From an uncultured Fibrobacter sp. (GTDB lineage: Bacteria; Fibrobacterota; Fibrobacteria; Fibrobacterales; Fibrobacteraceae), in assembly GCA_934699585.1 (NCBI GenBank), contig CAKUWY010000002.1, positions 124,001-188,000 on the forward strand: DNA of 64,000 nt. The letters are read 5' to 3'. Numbering within the stretch: the first letter of the stretch is position 1; each line of letters starts with the position of its first letter. Under the pieces are notes generated by a model that worked only from the letters and a program-made list of their open reading frames with translations, had not been told where the DNA came from and did not search any database. Shown here one piece after another: positions 6,338 through 13,053 of the stretch. The translations under genes were made by a program, and so were the position numbers.

Positions 6338-7615
6338 TTACACCTTGTCCAAAGCCTGCGTGAGGTCGGCGATGATGTCTTCGACGTTCTCGATACCCAC
6401 GCTGAAGCGGATCAGGTCCGGAGCGACGCCTGCCTCGATCAACTGTTCGTCGCTGAGCTGACGGTGCGTGTGGCTTGCCGGGTGCAGCACGCAGCTGCGG
6501 GCGTCGGCCACGTGAGTCACGATGCAAATCATCTTGAGGCTGTCCATGAACTGGATGCTCTTTTCGCGGCCACCCTTGATACCGAAGGTCAAGACGCCGC
6601 ACGGGAGCCCGCCCTTGAACTGCTTCTGGGCGAGTTCGTAGTACTTGTTGCCCTCGAGGCCCGCGTAATCCACCCAGGCCACCTTCGGGTGGTTCTGCAG
6701 GAACTTCGCGCAGGCGAGAGCGTTCTCGCAGTGGCGCGGCATGCGCAGGTGAAGCGTTTCAAGGCCAACGTTCAGGAGGAACGCGTTCTGCGGAGCCTGG
6801 ATGCTGCCGAGGTCGCGCATGAGCTGGGCGGTAGCCTTCGTGATGAAGGCGCCCTTGCCGAAAGCCTTCGTGTAGGCAAGACCGTGGTAGCTCGGGTCCG
6901 GTTCGGTGAGTCCCTTGAACTTGTCGTGATGGGCTTCCCAGTCGAAGTTTCCGCTATCCACGATGCAGCCACCCACGGCCATCGCGTGACCGTCCATGTA
7001 CTTGGTGGTGGAATGCGTCACGATGTCTACACCGAATTCAATCGGGCGGCAAAGAATCGGAGTCGGAAATGTGTTGTCCACAATCATCGGCACGCCGTGC
7101 TTGTGGGCGATGTCGGCAAAGCGCTTGAGGTCAAGGATCTTGCCGGCGGGGTTGGCGACAGTCTCGCCGAAGAGGCACTTGGTGTTCGGACGGAACGCCT
7201 TCTCGATTTCCTCGTCGCTAGCGTCCTGGTCCACGAACGTGCATTCGATGCCGAGCTTCTTCATGGTAACGCTGAAGAGGTTGCTCGTACCGCCGTAGAT
7301 GGCGGAAGTGCTCACGAAGTGGTCGCCCGCCTCGCAGATGTTGAACACGGCAAAGAAGTTCGCCGCCTGACCGGAGCTGGTGAGCATGGCAGCCACACCG
7401 CCTTCCATGGCTGCAATCTTGGACGCCACGGCATCGTTGGTGGGGTTCTGCAGGCGCGTGTAGAAGTAGCCACTGGCCTTCAGGTCGAACAGGTCGGCCA
7501 TCGCGTTGCTGGACTCGTACTTGAAAGTGGTGCTCTGGTAGATGGGAAGGACGCGCGGTTCGCCGTTTTTCGGCTGCCAGCCGCCCTGGACGCACAAAGT
7601 TTCGATCTTGGACAT
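6338..7615 (-). CDS. metY: O-acetylhomoserine sulfhydrylase (Cys/Met metabolism PLP enzyme)
   Basis: A 425-residue Cys/Met-metabolism PLP enzyme. It most resembles O-acetylhomoserine aminocarboxypropyltransferase, which makes homocysteine from O-acetylhomoserine and sulfide for methionine synthesis. Features include the N-terminal ETLCVQGG, YTRLQNPT, SSGQAA, and the PLP lysine K205 in HSTTKYMDGH. The start is the ATG at 7615, with AGAGGC 5 nt upstream; a longer frame begins inside the leader. A TATATTTG box lies 27 nt before the start. I looked for a SAM riboswitch in the leader and upstream DNA and saw none. Distinction from related gamma-synthases rests on length and overall pattern. Confidence 0.88.
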   Translation of the reverse strand: MSKIETLCVQGGWQPKNGEPRVLPIYQSTTFKYESSNAMADLFDLKASGYFYTRLQNPTNDAVASKIAAMEGGVAAMLTSSGQAANFFAVFNICEAGDHFVSTSAIYGGTSNLFSVTMKKLGIECTFVDQDASDEEIEKAFRPNTKCLFGETVANPAGKILDLKRFADIAHKHGVPMIVDNTFPTPILCRPIEFGVDIVTHSTTKYMDGHAMAVGGCIVDSGNFDWEAHHDKFKGLTEPDPSYHGLAYTKAFGKGAFITKATAQLMRDLGSIQAPQNAFLLNVGLETLHLRMPRHCENALACAKFLQNHPKVAWVDYAGLEGNKYYELAQKQFKGGLPCGVLTFGIKGGREKSIQFMDSLKMICIVTHVADARSCVLHPASHTHRQLSDEQLIEAGVAPDLIRFSVGIENVEDIIADLTQALDKV

Positions 7616-7642
7616 TTTTTGCCTCTTGTTTAATTTCAAAAC

Positions 7643-7650
7643 CAAATATA
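7643..7650 (-). promoter_or_regulatory. -7 box of metY
   Basis: TATATTTG on the minus strand, exact TAnnTTTG match; the 27-nt gap leaves room for the Shine-Dalgarno sequence. Confidence 0.6.
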
Positions 7651-7666
7651 GATAGTGAGGTATGTC

Positions 7667-7694
7667 AGACGAGAGACGAAAGACGAGAGACGAG
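7667..7694. repeat. Heptamer tract upstream of metY
   Basis: Four units AGACGAG, AGACGAA, AGACGAG, AGACGAG; the same unit occurs inside the M18 peptidase gene (35951-35992). The coding strand of metY is the pyrimidine-rich one (TCTCGTC). Confidence 0.85.
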
Positions 7695-7828
7695 AGATAA
7701 TTCTAGCCCATTCAGTCTTTCGAAACACGGCTTTAGCATATCATTTCGGTAGGCAAATATAGAAAAAGAGTTTATCTCGTCAATGCGTTTATGCAAATAT
7801 TCGCATACATCGTAATAACTTTAACGAA

Positions 7829-7852
7829 CAAAAAAGCCCGGCCTAACCGGGC
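7829..7852 (-). terminator. Terminator of the FISUMP lipoprotein gene at 7880
   Basis: On the minus strand GCCCGG-TTAGG-CCGGGC is followed by TTTTTT. On the plus strand the same hairpin ends in ATGAC, so it also belongs to the hairpin repeat family. Confidence 0.75.
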
Positions 7853-7879
7853 ATGACATGTTGGGCAGTTGGAGCGAAG

Positions 7880-8767
7880 CTATTCCGTCATCACGCAGCG
7901 GACATGGAACGCCCTCTTGTTGGCTCCAGCATACAGGTAATCTGTGATAACGTCCTCTCCGCTTTTCATAATCTGCAGGCAATTTTTTTCATCACTGGTG
8001 GTCTGAATCCATAAACGGCCTTCGTCCCCCGCCTTTTCATACTTCGAATTTTCCAAATTGAACCTGCCTCCCAGAGTCCACCAGTTGCCGGGCTTGGCTT
8101 CCAAAGCCGCAACCACCTCGTCTTTCGTAGGGAGACGCCATCCATACGGGCAAGCGGAATTAGCAACCGACTGCGATGTGTAGAACATGCCGTACTGGTC
8201 GCAGACATTCACCGTTTCCGTTTCGCCGCCAGGCCCGGGCTTGGTCACTTCCACTGTCGCATCGCAGTATGTTCCCGATGACGGCTTGAACCGCAAGTTC
8301 TCGGCCATCCAGGTGACATCGCCAATCTTTTCAATCTTGTACTTGACGCCATCACGGTTATCCGTCATATCCTTGTCTGTCACAGTTGGCGGTAGAGCCG
8401 AAGATGAAGACTCGACAGAAGAACTAGAAACCTTTGACGAAGAGCTAGAGGATTTTGCCGAAGAACTGGTTTTAGAAGCCGAGGATTTAACGGAGGCCGA
8501 GCTAGTTGCGGAACTCTTTTCGCAGCTGTCTGACCAACAGAAAACACCACTACTGTAATAAGGGCTCCATTCCGCATCGGTCACGACGACAGAATCCGTA
8601 ATGAAAACCGTTCCGTTGGAATCTACAACAACACTAGTCCCGATGACACTATCGGCGCCAGACTGCCCCACCTCAACCGCACGAACCGACGTGCCCGCCC
8701 CATCGGAACAGGCAGCAAGCAAAAACGCTGCACAAAAAAACAGAATCCATGTTTTCAATGCACTCAT
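7880..8767 (-). CDS. FISUMP-domain lipoprotein
   Basis: A 295-residue exported lipoprotein. The signal peptide ends in the lipobox LAAC (Cys20). A Ser-rich low-complexity linker follows (about residues 90-125), then a C-terminal FISUMP domain (Fib_succ_major, TIGR02145) with DGVKYKIEKIGDVTWMAENL, CDQYGMFY and CPYGWRLPTKDEV. The family is abundant in Fibrobacter and thought to be surface-exposed; its function is unknown. Two paralogues lie at 53359-55614. A TATATTTA box ends 4 nt before the ATG, so the message is probably leaderless. Confidence 0.9.
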   Translation of the reverse strand: MSALKTWILFFCAAFLLAACSDGAGTSVRAVEVGQSGADSVIGTSVVVDSNGTVFITDSVVVTDAEWSPYYSSGVFCWSDSCEKSSATSSASVKSSASKTSSSAKSSSSSSKVSSSSVESSSSALPPTVTDKDMTDNRDGVKYKIEKIGDVTWMAENLRFKPSSGTYCDATVEVTKPGPGGETETVNVCDQYGMFYTSQSVANSACPYGWRLPTKDEVVAALEAKPGNWWTLGGRFNLENSKYEKAGDEGRLWIQTTSDEKNCLQIMKSGEDVITDYLYAGANKRAFHVRCVMTE

Positions 8768-8771
8768 AGCC

Positions 8772-8779
8772 TAAATATA
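8772..8779 (-). promoter_or_regulatory. -7 box of the FISUMP gene at 7880
   Basis: TATATTTA on the minus strand, 4 nt before the start codon. Confidence 0.55.
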
Positions 8780-8814
8780 ACCTCTGAGGGCTAAAAAAGC
8801 ACGTAAAATTATAC

Positions 8815-8822
8815 TATCTTTT
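8815..8822 (+). promoter_or_regulatory. -7 box of nuoA
   Basis: TATCTTTT followed by GG, 7 nt before the ATG at 8830; it overlaps the TTG at 8821, which excludes that codon as start. Confidence 0.5.
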
Positions 8823-8829
8823 GGCCACT

Positions 8830-9222
8830 ATGAGCAATGTAGAGGTTTTTGACACTACTTTCGCCGTGACCGTCCTGGTCATCATGGCGGTTTGCATCCC
8901 CACGGCCCTTTTGCTGGCCAACTGGTTCTTGCACCCGGGCAAAATCAAGGATACCGCCATCAAGGGCACGTCCTACGAGTGCGGTCTCGCCCACGTTTCA
9001 GGTACGGCCAACGAGCGCTATCCGGTCAAATACTACCTGGTGGCCATGCTGTTCTTGGTGTTCGACCTGGAAGTGGCGTTCCTGTATCCCTGGGCCGTGC
9101 AGTTCCTGGCCGGCGGCTGGGAGCTTTTGCTGGTGCTTTTGGGCTTCTTGGTTATCCTGGAAGCGGGCTACCTCTACGTGTTCCGCAAGGGCGTGCTGGA
9201 CTGGGCAACCCTCAAGGACTAA
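8830..9222 (+). CDS. nuoA: NADH-quinone oxidoreductase subunit A, standing alone
   Basis: A 130-residue membrane protein with three predicted transmembrane helices and the NuoA hallmarks YECG near residue 47, VKYYLVAMLFLVFDLEVAFLYPW and the C-terminal RKGVLDW. NuoA is a membrane-arm subunit of complex I and normally begins a nuo operon. Here no nuoB or other nuo gene follows: a terminator and a convergent rubrerythrin gene come next. Either the rest of complex I is encoded elsewhere or this is a relic. It is intact, without frameshift. Confidence 0.9.
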   Translation: MSNVEVFDTTFAVTVLVIMAVCIPTALLLANWFLHPGKIKDTAIKGTSYECGLAHVSGTANERYPVKYYLVAMLFLVFDLEVAFLYPWAVQFLAGGWELLLVLLGFLVILEAGYLYVFRKGVLDWATLKD

Positions 9223-9250
9223 GTTTCTAGAGTATTCTATCTCAAAATAA

Positions 9251-9287
9251 AGAACGCAGGATTTCGGTCCTGCGTTCTATTTTTTAT
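9251..9287. terminator. Bidirectional terminator between nuoA and rubrerythrin
   Basis: AGAACGCAGGA pairs with TCCTGCGTTCT, with T-rich sequence on the right and A-rich on the left. Confidence 0.85.
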
Positions 9288-9295
9288 TTGTTCTA

Positions 9296-9853
9296 CTACT
9301 TGAAGTAGCGGCCCAGCAAGCCTTGGAAGGCAGAGCCATGACGGGCCTCGTCCTTGCACATCTCGTGAACGGTGTCGTGGATGGCGTCGTAGCCCAGTTC
9401 CTTGGCGCGCTTGGCCAGGGCGAGTTTGCCTTCGGTGGCACCGGCTTCGGCGGCAACCCTGAGCTCCAGGTTCTTCTTGGTATCGGGATAGACCACCTCG
9501 CCCAGCAGTTCGGCGAACTTGGCGGCGTGTTCGGCCTCTTCAAAAGCGATACGCTTGTAAGCCTCGGCCACCTCGGGGAACCCTTCGCGGTCGGCCTGGC
9601 GGCTCATGGCCAGGTACATGCCCACCTCGGTACATTCCCCTGCAAAGTTTTCCCTGAGCCCCTGAACCACCTCGGCGTCCAGCCCCTGGGCAACGCCAAT
9701 CTTGTGTTCGTCGGCCCAGACAATCTTGCCACCGGCGCTCTGTTCTACCTTTTCGAAGAACTTGCTCTTGGGGGCCTTGCACTGGGGGCATTCATCCGGG
9801 GCTTCCGGTCCCATGTGCACGTAGCCGCAAACCTTACAAACCCATACCTTCAT
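9296..9853 (-). CDS. Reverse rubrerythrin (rubredoxin domain first)
   Basis: A 185-residue non-haem iron protein that reduces peroxide and helps anaerobes tolerate oxygen. The rubredoxin domain is at the N-terminus (Cys6, Cys9, Cys22, Cys25), followed by a ferritin-like diiron domain with ECTEVGMYLAM, FEEAEHAAKF and a second KDEARHGSAF motif. This order is the reverse of classic rubrerythrin and matches the reverse rubrerythrins of clostridia. Its own promoter was not clearly seen; ktrA lies 59 nt upstream on the same strand. Confidence 0.92.
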   Translation of the reverse strand: MKVWVCKVCGYVHMGPEAPDECPQCKAPKSKFFEKVEQSAGGKIVWADEHKIGVAQGLDAEVVQGLRENFAGECTEVGMYLAMSRQADREGFPEVAEAYKRIAFEEAEHAAKFAELLGEVVYPDTKKNLELRVAAEAGATEGKLALAKRAKELGYDAIHDTVHEMCKDEARHGSAFQGLLGRYFK

Positions 9854-9912
9854 ACTGTGTCTCCTCTCCGCCCAGGGCGGGTCTGATGTGAAAACTTAGG
9901 GCTATGCCCGCA

Positions 9913-10569
9913 CTACGCCTTGAAGCTGTCCAGAGCCTCGTTGGGGCCTATCAAGAACAGCACGTCGTTTTCTTTGAGCACGTAGTCGGCAATGTTACCA
10001 ATCTTGGGCTTGGATTCCAGCGGGTCGCGGATGGCAATCACCTGGATGCCGTACTTGTGGGTCAGGGACAAATCCTTCAGGGTCTTGCCCTGGAACTTTT
10101 CGGGACACACGATCTCGATAATGGAGAAGCCTTCCATGAAGGGCAAAAAGTCCAGCATGTTGGGGCGGTTGAGCCGCTCGGCCAGGCTGATGGCGGAATC
10201 CCTTTCCGGGTGGAAAATGTCAGAAACGCCCAGCTTCTCGAGGATGTTGGTATGGGCCGCACTGCTGGACTTGGCAATGATATGCTTTACGCCCAACTCC
10301 TTCAGGTTCAGCACCGTAAGGAGCGAGGCCTGCAGGTTCTCGCCTATACAGACGATAACGGAATCCGCCTTCTGCAGAGGGATAGACGAAAGCTGCTTGA
10401 GGCGGGTACTGTCCGCCACAATTGCCTGAGAAACAGAACTGGAAATGTCCTGCACCTTGTCGGGGTGGCAGTCGATGACCATCACGTCGTGACCCAGGGA
10501 GGTCAGGTGCTTGGCCAAGAAAATGGCCGAGTTTCCAAGTCCGATAATTACAAATTGTTTAGAAGCCAT
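9913..10569 (-). CDS. ktrA: Ktr/Trk potassium uptake regulatory subunit
   Basis: A 218-residue cytoplasmic RCK protein that binds NAD(H)/nucleotides and gates the KtrB channel. It has an N-terminal Rossmann fold (FVIIGLGNSAIFLAKHL, with Asp in VMVIDCHPDKV, then AIVADSTR) and a C-terminal TrkA_C domain (about residues 130-215, including GKTLKDLSLTHKYGI). Start at 10569, with a TACATTGC box 5 nt before it. The partner ktrB is just upstream; the 100 nt between them hold a heptamer palindrome. Confidence 0.9.
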   Translation of the reverse strand: MASKQFVIIGLGNSAIFLAKHLTSLGHDVMVIDCHPDKVQDISSSVSQAIVADSTRLKQLSSIPLQKADSVIVCIGENLQASLLTVLNLKELGVKHIIAKSSSAAHTNILEKLGVSDIFHPERDSAISLAERLNRPNMLDFLPFMEGFSIIEIVCPEKFQGKTLKDLSLTHKYGIQVIAIRDPLESKPKIGNIADYVLKENDVLFLIGPNEALDSFKA

Positions 10570-10574
10570 ACGAG

Positions 10575-10582
10575 GCAATGTA
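10575..10582 (-). promoter_or_regulatory. -7 box of ktrA
   Basis: TACATTGC on the minus strand, 5 nt before the ATG; directly downstream of the heptamer palindrome. Confidence 0.45.
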
Positions 10583-10600
10583 GTAAATAGAAATCTGACA

Positions 10601-10660
10601 ATGTGAGATGTGGGGTGTGAGATGTGAAATTATCCATTACACATCTCACATTACACACTT
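10601..10660. repeat. Heptamer palindrome between ktrB and ktrA
   Basis: Left arm: ATGTGAG, ATGTGGG, GTGTGAG, ATGTGAA. Right arm: ATTACAC, ATCTCAC, ATTACAC, ACTTT. The arms are inverted relative to each other with a loop of about 7 nt. In the ktrA coding direction the pyrimidine-rich arm runs up to the promoter. Confidence 0.85.
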
Positions 10661-10671
10661 TAAAACTGAAA

Positions 10672-12066
10672 TCAGCCTACCATGATATCTTCTTCGGCGA
10701 ACCAGGTGGTGTTCTGGACACGACCCGCCACGGCAGAAATCAAGAAGAGGGGGCCCATACGGCCAATGAACATCACGCAGCAGATGACCACGCGGCCAAC
10801 GGTAGAAAGCTCACCCGTTAGTCCCATAGAAAGACCGCAAGTACTGTAGGCGCTCACCACCTCGAACAGCACCTTGAGGAAAGAGGATTGTCCGGCTCCG
10901 GAAACTCCTCCGGGGATTTCGGTACAGAGCAGAATCAAGGTCGCAAGTACAATGACCACGATGGCCACCACGAAAATCCGCACCGCCTTATCTACGGTGG
11001 TTTCAGGAATGGTGCGACCAAGAACCTGGGTCTTTTCGCGCCCCAGCAGACGGTTGAACCCCAAAAGCCCAATCACCGCAGCGGTAGTCACCTTCACACC
11101 ACCACCGCAGCTGCCGGGGTTTGCACCAATGAACATAATGACGATAAAGAAGAACAGGGAGCTGGCACACAGGCCGGGAACATCTACCGTGTTGAGCCCA
11201 GCGGTGCGGCTGGTAAAGGCCATGAACAGGGTGGATTCAAACTTCTGCCCGACACTCAGGTCGCCAAGGGTATTGTTCCATTCCGTAAGCGAGAACACCA
11301 GCACGCTGGCCGCCACCACGAACAGGGTGCCGAAGGTAGCGATGCGGGTATGAAGCGAAATTTTCCGGACCTTGCGCTGCTTAAAGTCAAACACATACTG
11401 GAGTTCCGTCACGGCCAAGAAACCAAATCCCCCCGCCAGGGCAAGCACGCAAGTGGAAATGTTCACCAGGGGGTTCAGCTGGAACTGCACCAGGGAATCC
11501 GGGAACAGGGTAAAGCCCACATTACAGAAAGAACTTACCGCCTGGAACACCGAAACGAATATGCGGTCGTAGAGCGTTGCGCCAGAGAACTGGGTAAAAT
11601 AGACCGCCGCCCCGACCAGTTCGAGGATGAAGGTAAAGGGCAGAACCGCCTTCAGGATTTTCGAAGGGTCGATGTTTCCCTCTTGGGAAAAAGCCGAAAG
11701 CAGCACGGACTGGTGATTAAAGCCAGGGTGCATGCCCGCCAAGAGAATCAAGGTGGTAGATACCGTCATGATTCCAAGACCGCCCAGCTGCATCAGCACC
11801 AGTAGGACCCAGTCGCCAAAGTGGGTAAACGTACTGCTGATATCCAGCACAGAGAGCCCCGTGACGCATACGGCAGATGTGGCGGTAAACAAGGCTTCCA
11901 AAAAGGAGATGGGCATCCGGAGCGATACCGGAAGTCGAAGCAAAATAGCGCCAACAAGAATCAGCAACAGGTAACCCAGAACTACCAGCGTGATGGGGTT
12001 GGTCTGTTTCTTCTTGGCAACGGGGCCGTCGGCAAAACGCAGGCCCTGGTACTTGGAGCGCAACAT
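10672..12066 (-). CDS. ktrB: Ktr/Trk potassium transporter, membrane subunit
   Basis: A 464-residue TrkH/KtrB-family membrane protein with about eight to ten hydrophobic segments and the repeated filter-like motifs typical of the family (TSAVCVTGLSV near residue 65, SSFCNVGFTL, TSRTAGLNTVD, STCGLSMGLTG). It imports K+ together with KtrA, encoded next on the same strand. A TATATTCC box lies 5 nt before the ATG, suggesting a leaderless message. A run of seven G separates box and start codon. Confidence 0.92.
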   Translation of the reverse strand: MLRSKYQGLRFADGPVAKKKQTNPITLVVLGYLLLILVGAILLRLPVSLRMPISFLEALFTATSAVCVTGLSVLDISSTFTHFGDWVLLVLMQLGGLGIMTVSTTLILLAGMHPGFNHQSVLLSAFSQEGNIDPSKILKAVLPFTFILELVGAAVYFTQFSGATLYDRIFVSVFQAVSSFCNVGFTLFPDSLVQFQLNPLVNISTCVLALAGGFGFLAVTELQYVFDFKQRKVRKISLHTRIATFGTLFVVAASVLVFSLTEWNNTLGDLSVGQKFESTLFMAFTSRTAGLNTVDVPGLCASSLFFFIVIMFIGANPGSCGGGVKVTTAAVIGLLGFNRLLGREKTQVLGRTIPETTVDKAVRIFVVAIVVIVLATLILLCTEIPGGVSGAGQSSFLKVLFEVVSAYSTCGLSMGLTGELSTVGRVVICCVMFIGRMGPLFLISAVAGRVQNTTWFAEEDIMVG

Positions 12067-12071
12067 GGGGG

Positions 12072-12079
12072 GGAATATA
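12072..12079 (-). promoter_or_regulatory. -7 box of ktrB
   Basis: TATATTCC on the minus strand, 5 nt before the ATG. Confidence 0.5.
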
Positions 12080-12146
12080 GCAAATAGTTGTCAGTTATGA
12101 GTTGAGAGTTGTTCTATTGATGGAAACCAGCCTTCGACTAAAAAGC

Positions 12147-12154
12147 TAAATTTG
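12147..12154 (+). promoter_or_regulatory. -7 box of the BASS transporter gene
   Basis: TAAATTTG, exact TAnnTTTG match, 8 nt before the ATG. Confidence 0.6.
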
Positions 12155-12162
12155 GCGCCGTC

Positions 12163-13053
12163 ATGAAAAACTTGCGCGCCATCTTGATGCCCGTGGCCAT
12201 TTTACTCGGAATTTTGATTCCCCAGGCCCATGTACTGTCGCCCCTGATGCCGTTTTTGATCGGCACCATGATGTTCCTCACCTTCGTGACGAAAATCCCG
12301 CCCCAGACCCACGGTTACACCTTCAAGATTGAGATTCGAGCCTTCGTGGCAAGCTTGATTCTCATCGGAATCTTGTGGGCCATCGTTACAGCGTTCAACC
12401 TCCCGCGGGAAGTACTCTTGGGAGGGGCAATCATCGCCCTGTGTCCACCTGCAAATGCAGCTCCCGCCATGGCAAAAATGCTGGGCGGTTCGGCATCGCT
12501 GGCCCTGAAAATTTTCTTGAGCGGAAACCTGATTGCCTGTTTTTCTATCCCACTTATTTTTGGCTACCTGACCGGAGCGGACGCGAGCCTCTCTGAAATC
12601 GCCTGGAAAATTTTCAACACCATCCAGCCCATCATCAGTATTCCGCTAGCTTTTGCGCTTGGGCTCCGGGCCTTTTACCCGGAGCTTGCCGACAGGGCGG
12701 CCAAGTTCCAGAAGTACACCATGTTCGTGTGGACCTTTTCCGTATTCGTGATTCTTGCAAAGGCCAGCTACGACATTCGCGAAATGGGATTTGCCGACCT
12801 GTGGAACAGCGGAAAACTCCCGTGGATGGCGGGAATTTCACTAGTCCTTTGTCTATTGCTGTTCTGGCTCGGCTGGTTCTGCGAAAGGAACCGCAGACCC
12901 ATCGAAGGTTCCCAGAGTATGGGTCAAAAAAACACCACCCTGGTCATCTGGATATCGACGCTATACGCAGGACCGGTGGTGGCCCTTGCCCCCACCTGCT
13001 ACGTGGTCTGGCAGAACCTGGTCTTAAGTTGGATGAGCCGCAAGAAGCCCTAG
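12163..13053 (+). CDS. Bile acid:sodium symporter family (BASS) transporter
   Basis: A 296-residue inner-membrane protein with eight to ten hydrophobic helices. The pattern (GGAIIALCPPANAAPAMAKMLGG, later SMGQKNTTLVIWIST) fits the BASS/SBF superfamily of Na+-coupled organic anion carriers. The substrate is unknown. No Shine-Dalgarno sequence is visible, in line with a short or absent leader. Its stop codon shares CTAG with the stop of the convergent gene at 13050. Confidence 0.8.
   Translation: MKNLRAILMPVAILLGILIPQAHVLSPLMPFLIGTMMFLTFVTKIPPQTHGYTFKIEIRAFVASLILIGILWAIVTAFNLPREVLLGGAIIALCPPANAAPAMAKMLGGSASLALKIFLSGNLIACFSIPLIFGYLTGADASLSEIAWKIFNTIQPIISIPLAFALGLRAFYPELADRAAKFQKYTMFVWTFSVFVILAKASYDIREMGFADLWNSGKLPWMAGISLVLCLLLFWLGWFCERNRRPIEGSQSMGQKNTTLVIWISTLYAGPVVALAPTCYVVWQNLVLSWMSRKKP

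Noticed and set aside
6464..7633. Open frame antisense to metY
   Set aside because: metY has full catalytic motifs; the antisense frame is a shadow without supporting signals.
7616..7870. SAM riboswitch before metY
   Set aside because: I saw no arrangement of conserved stems and the promoter box is too close to the gene to leave room for one.
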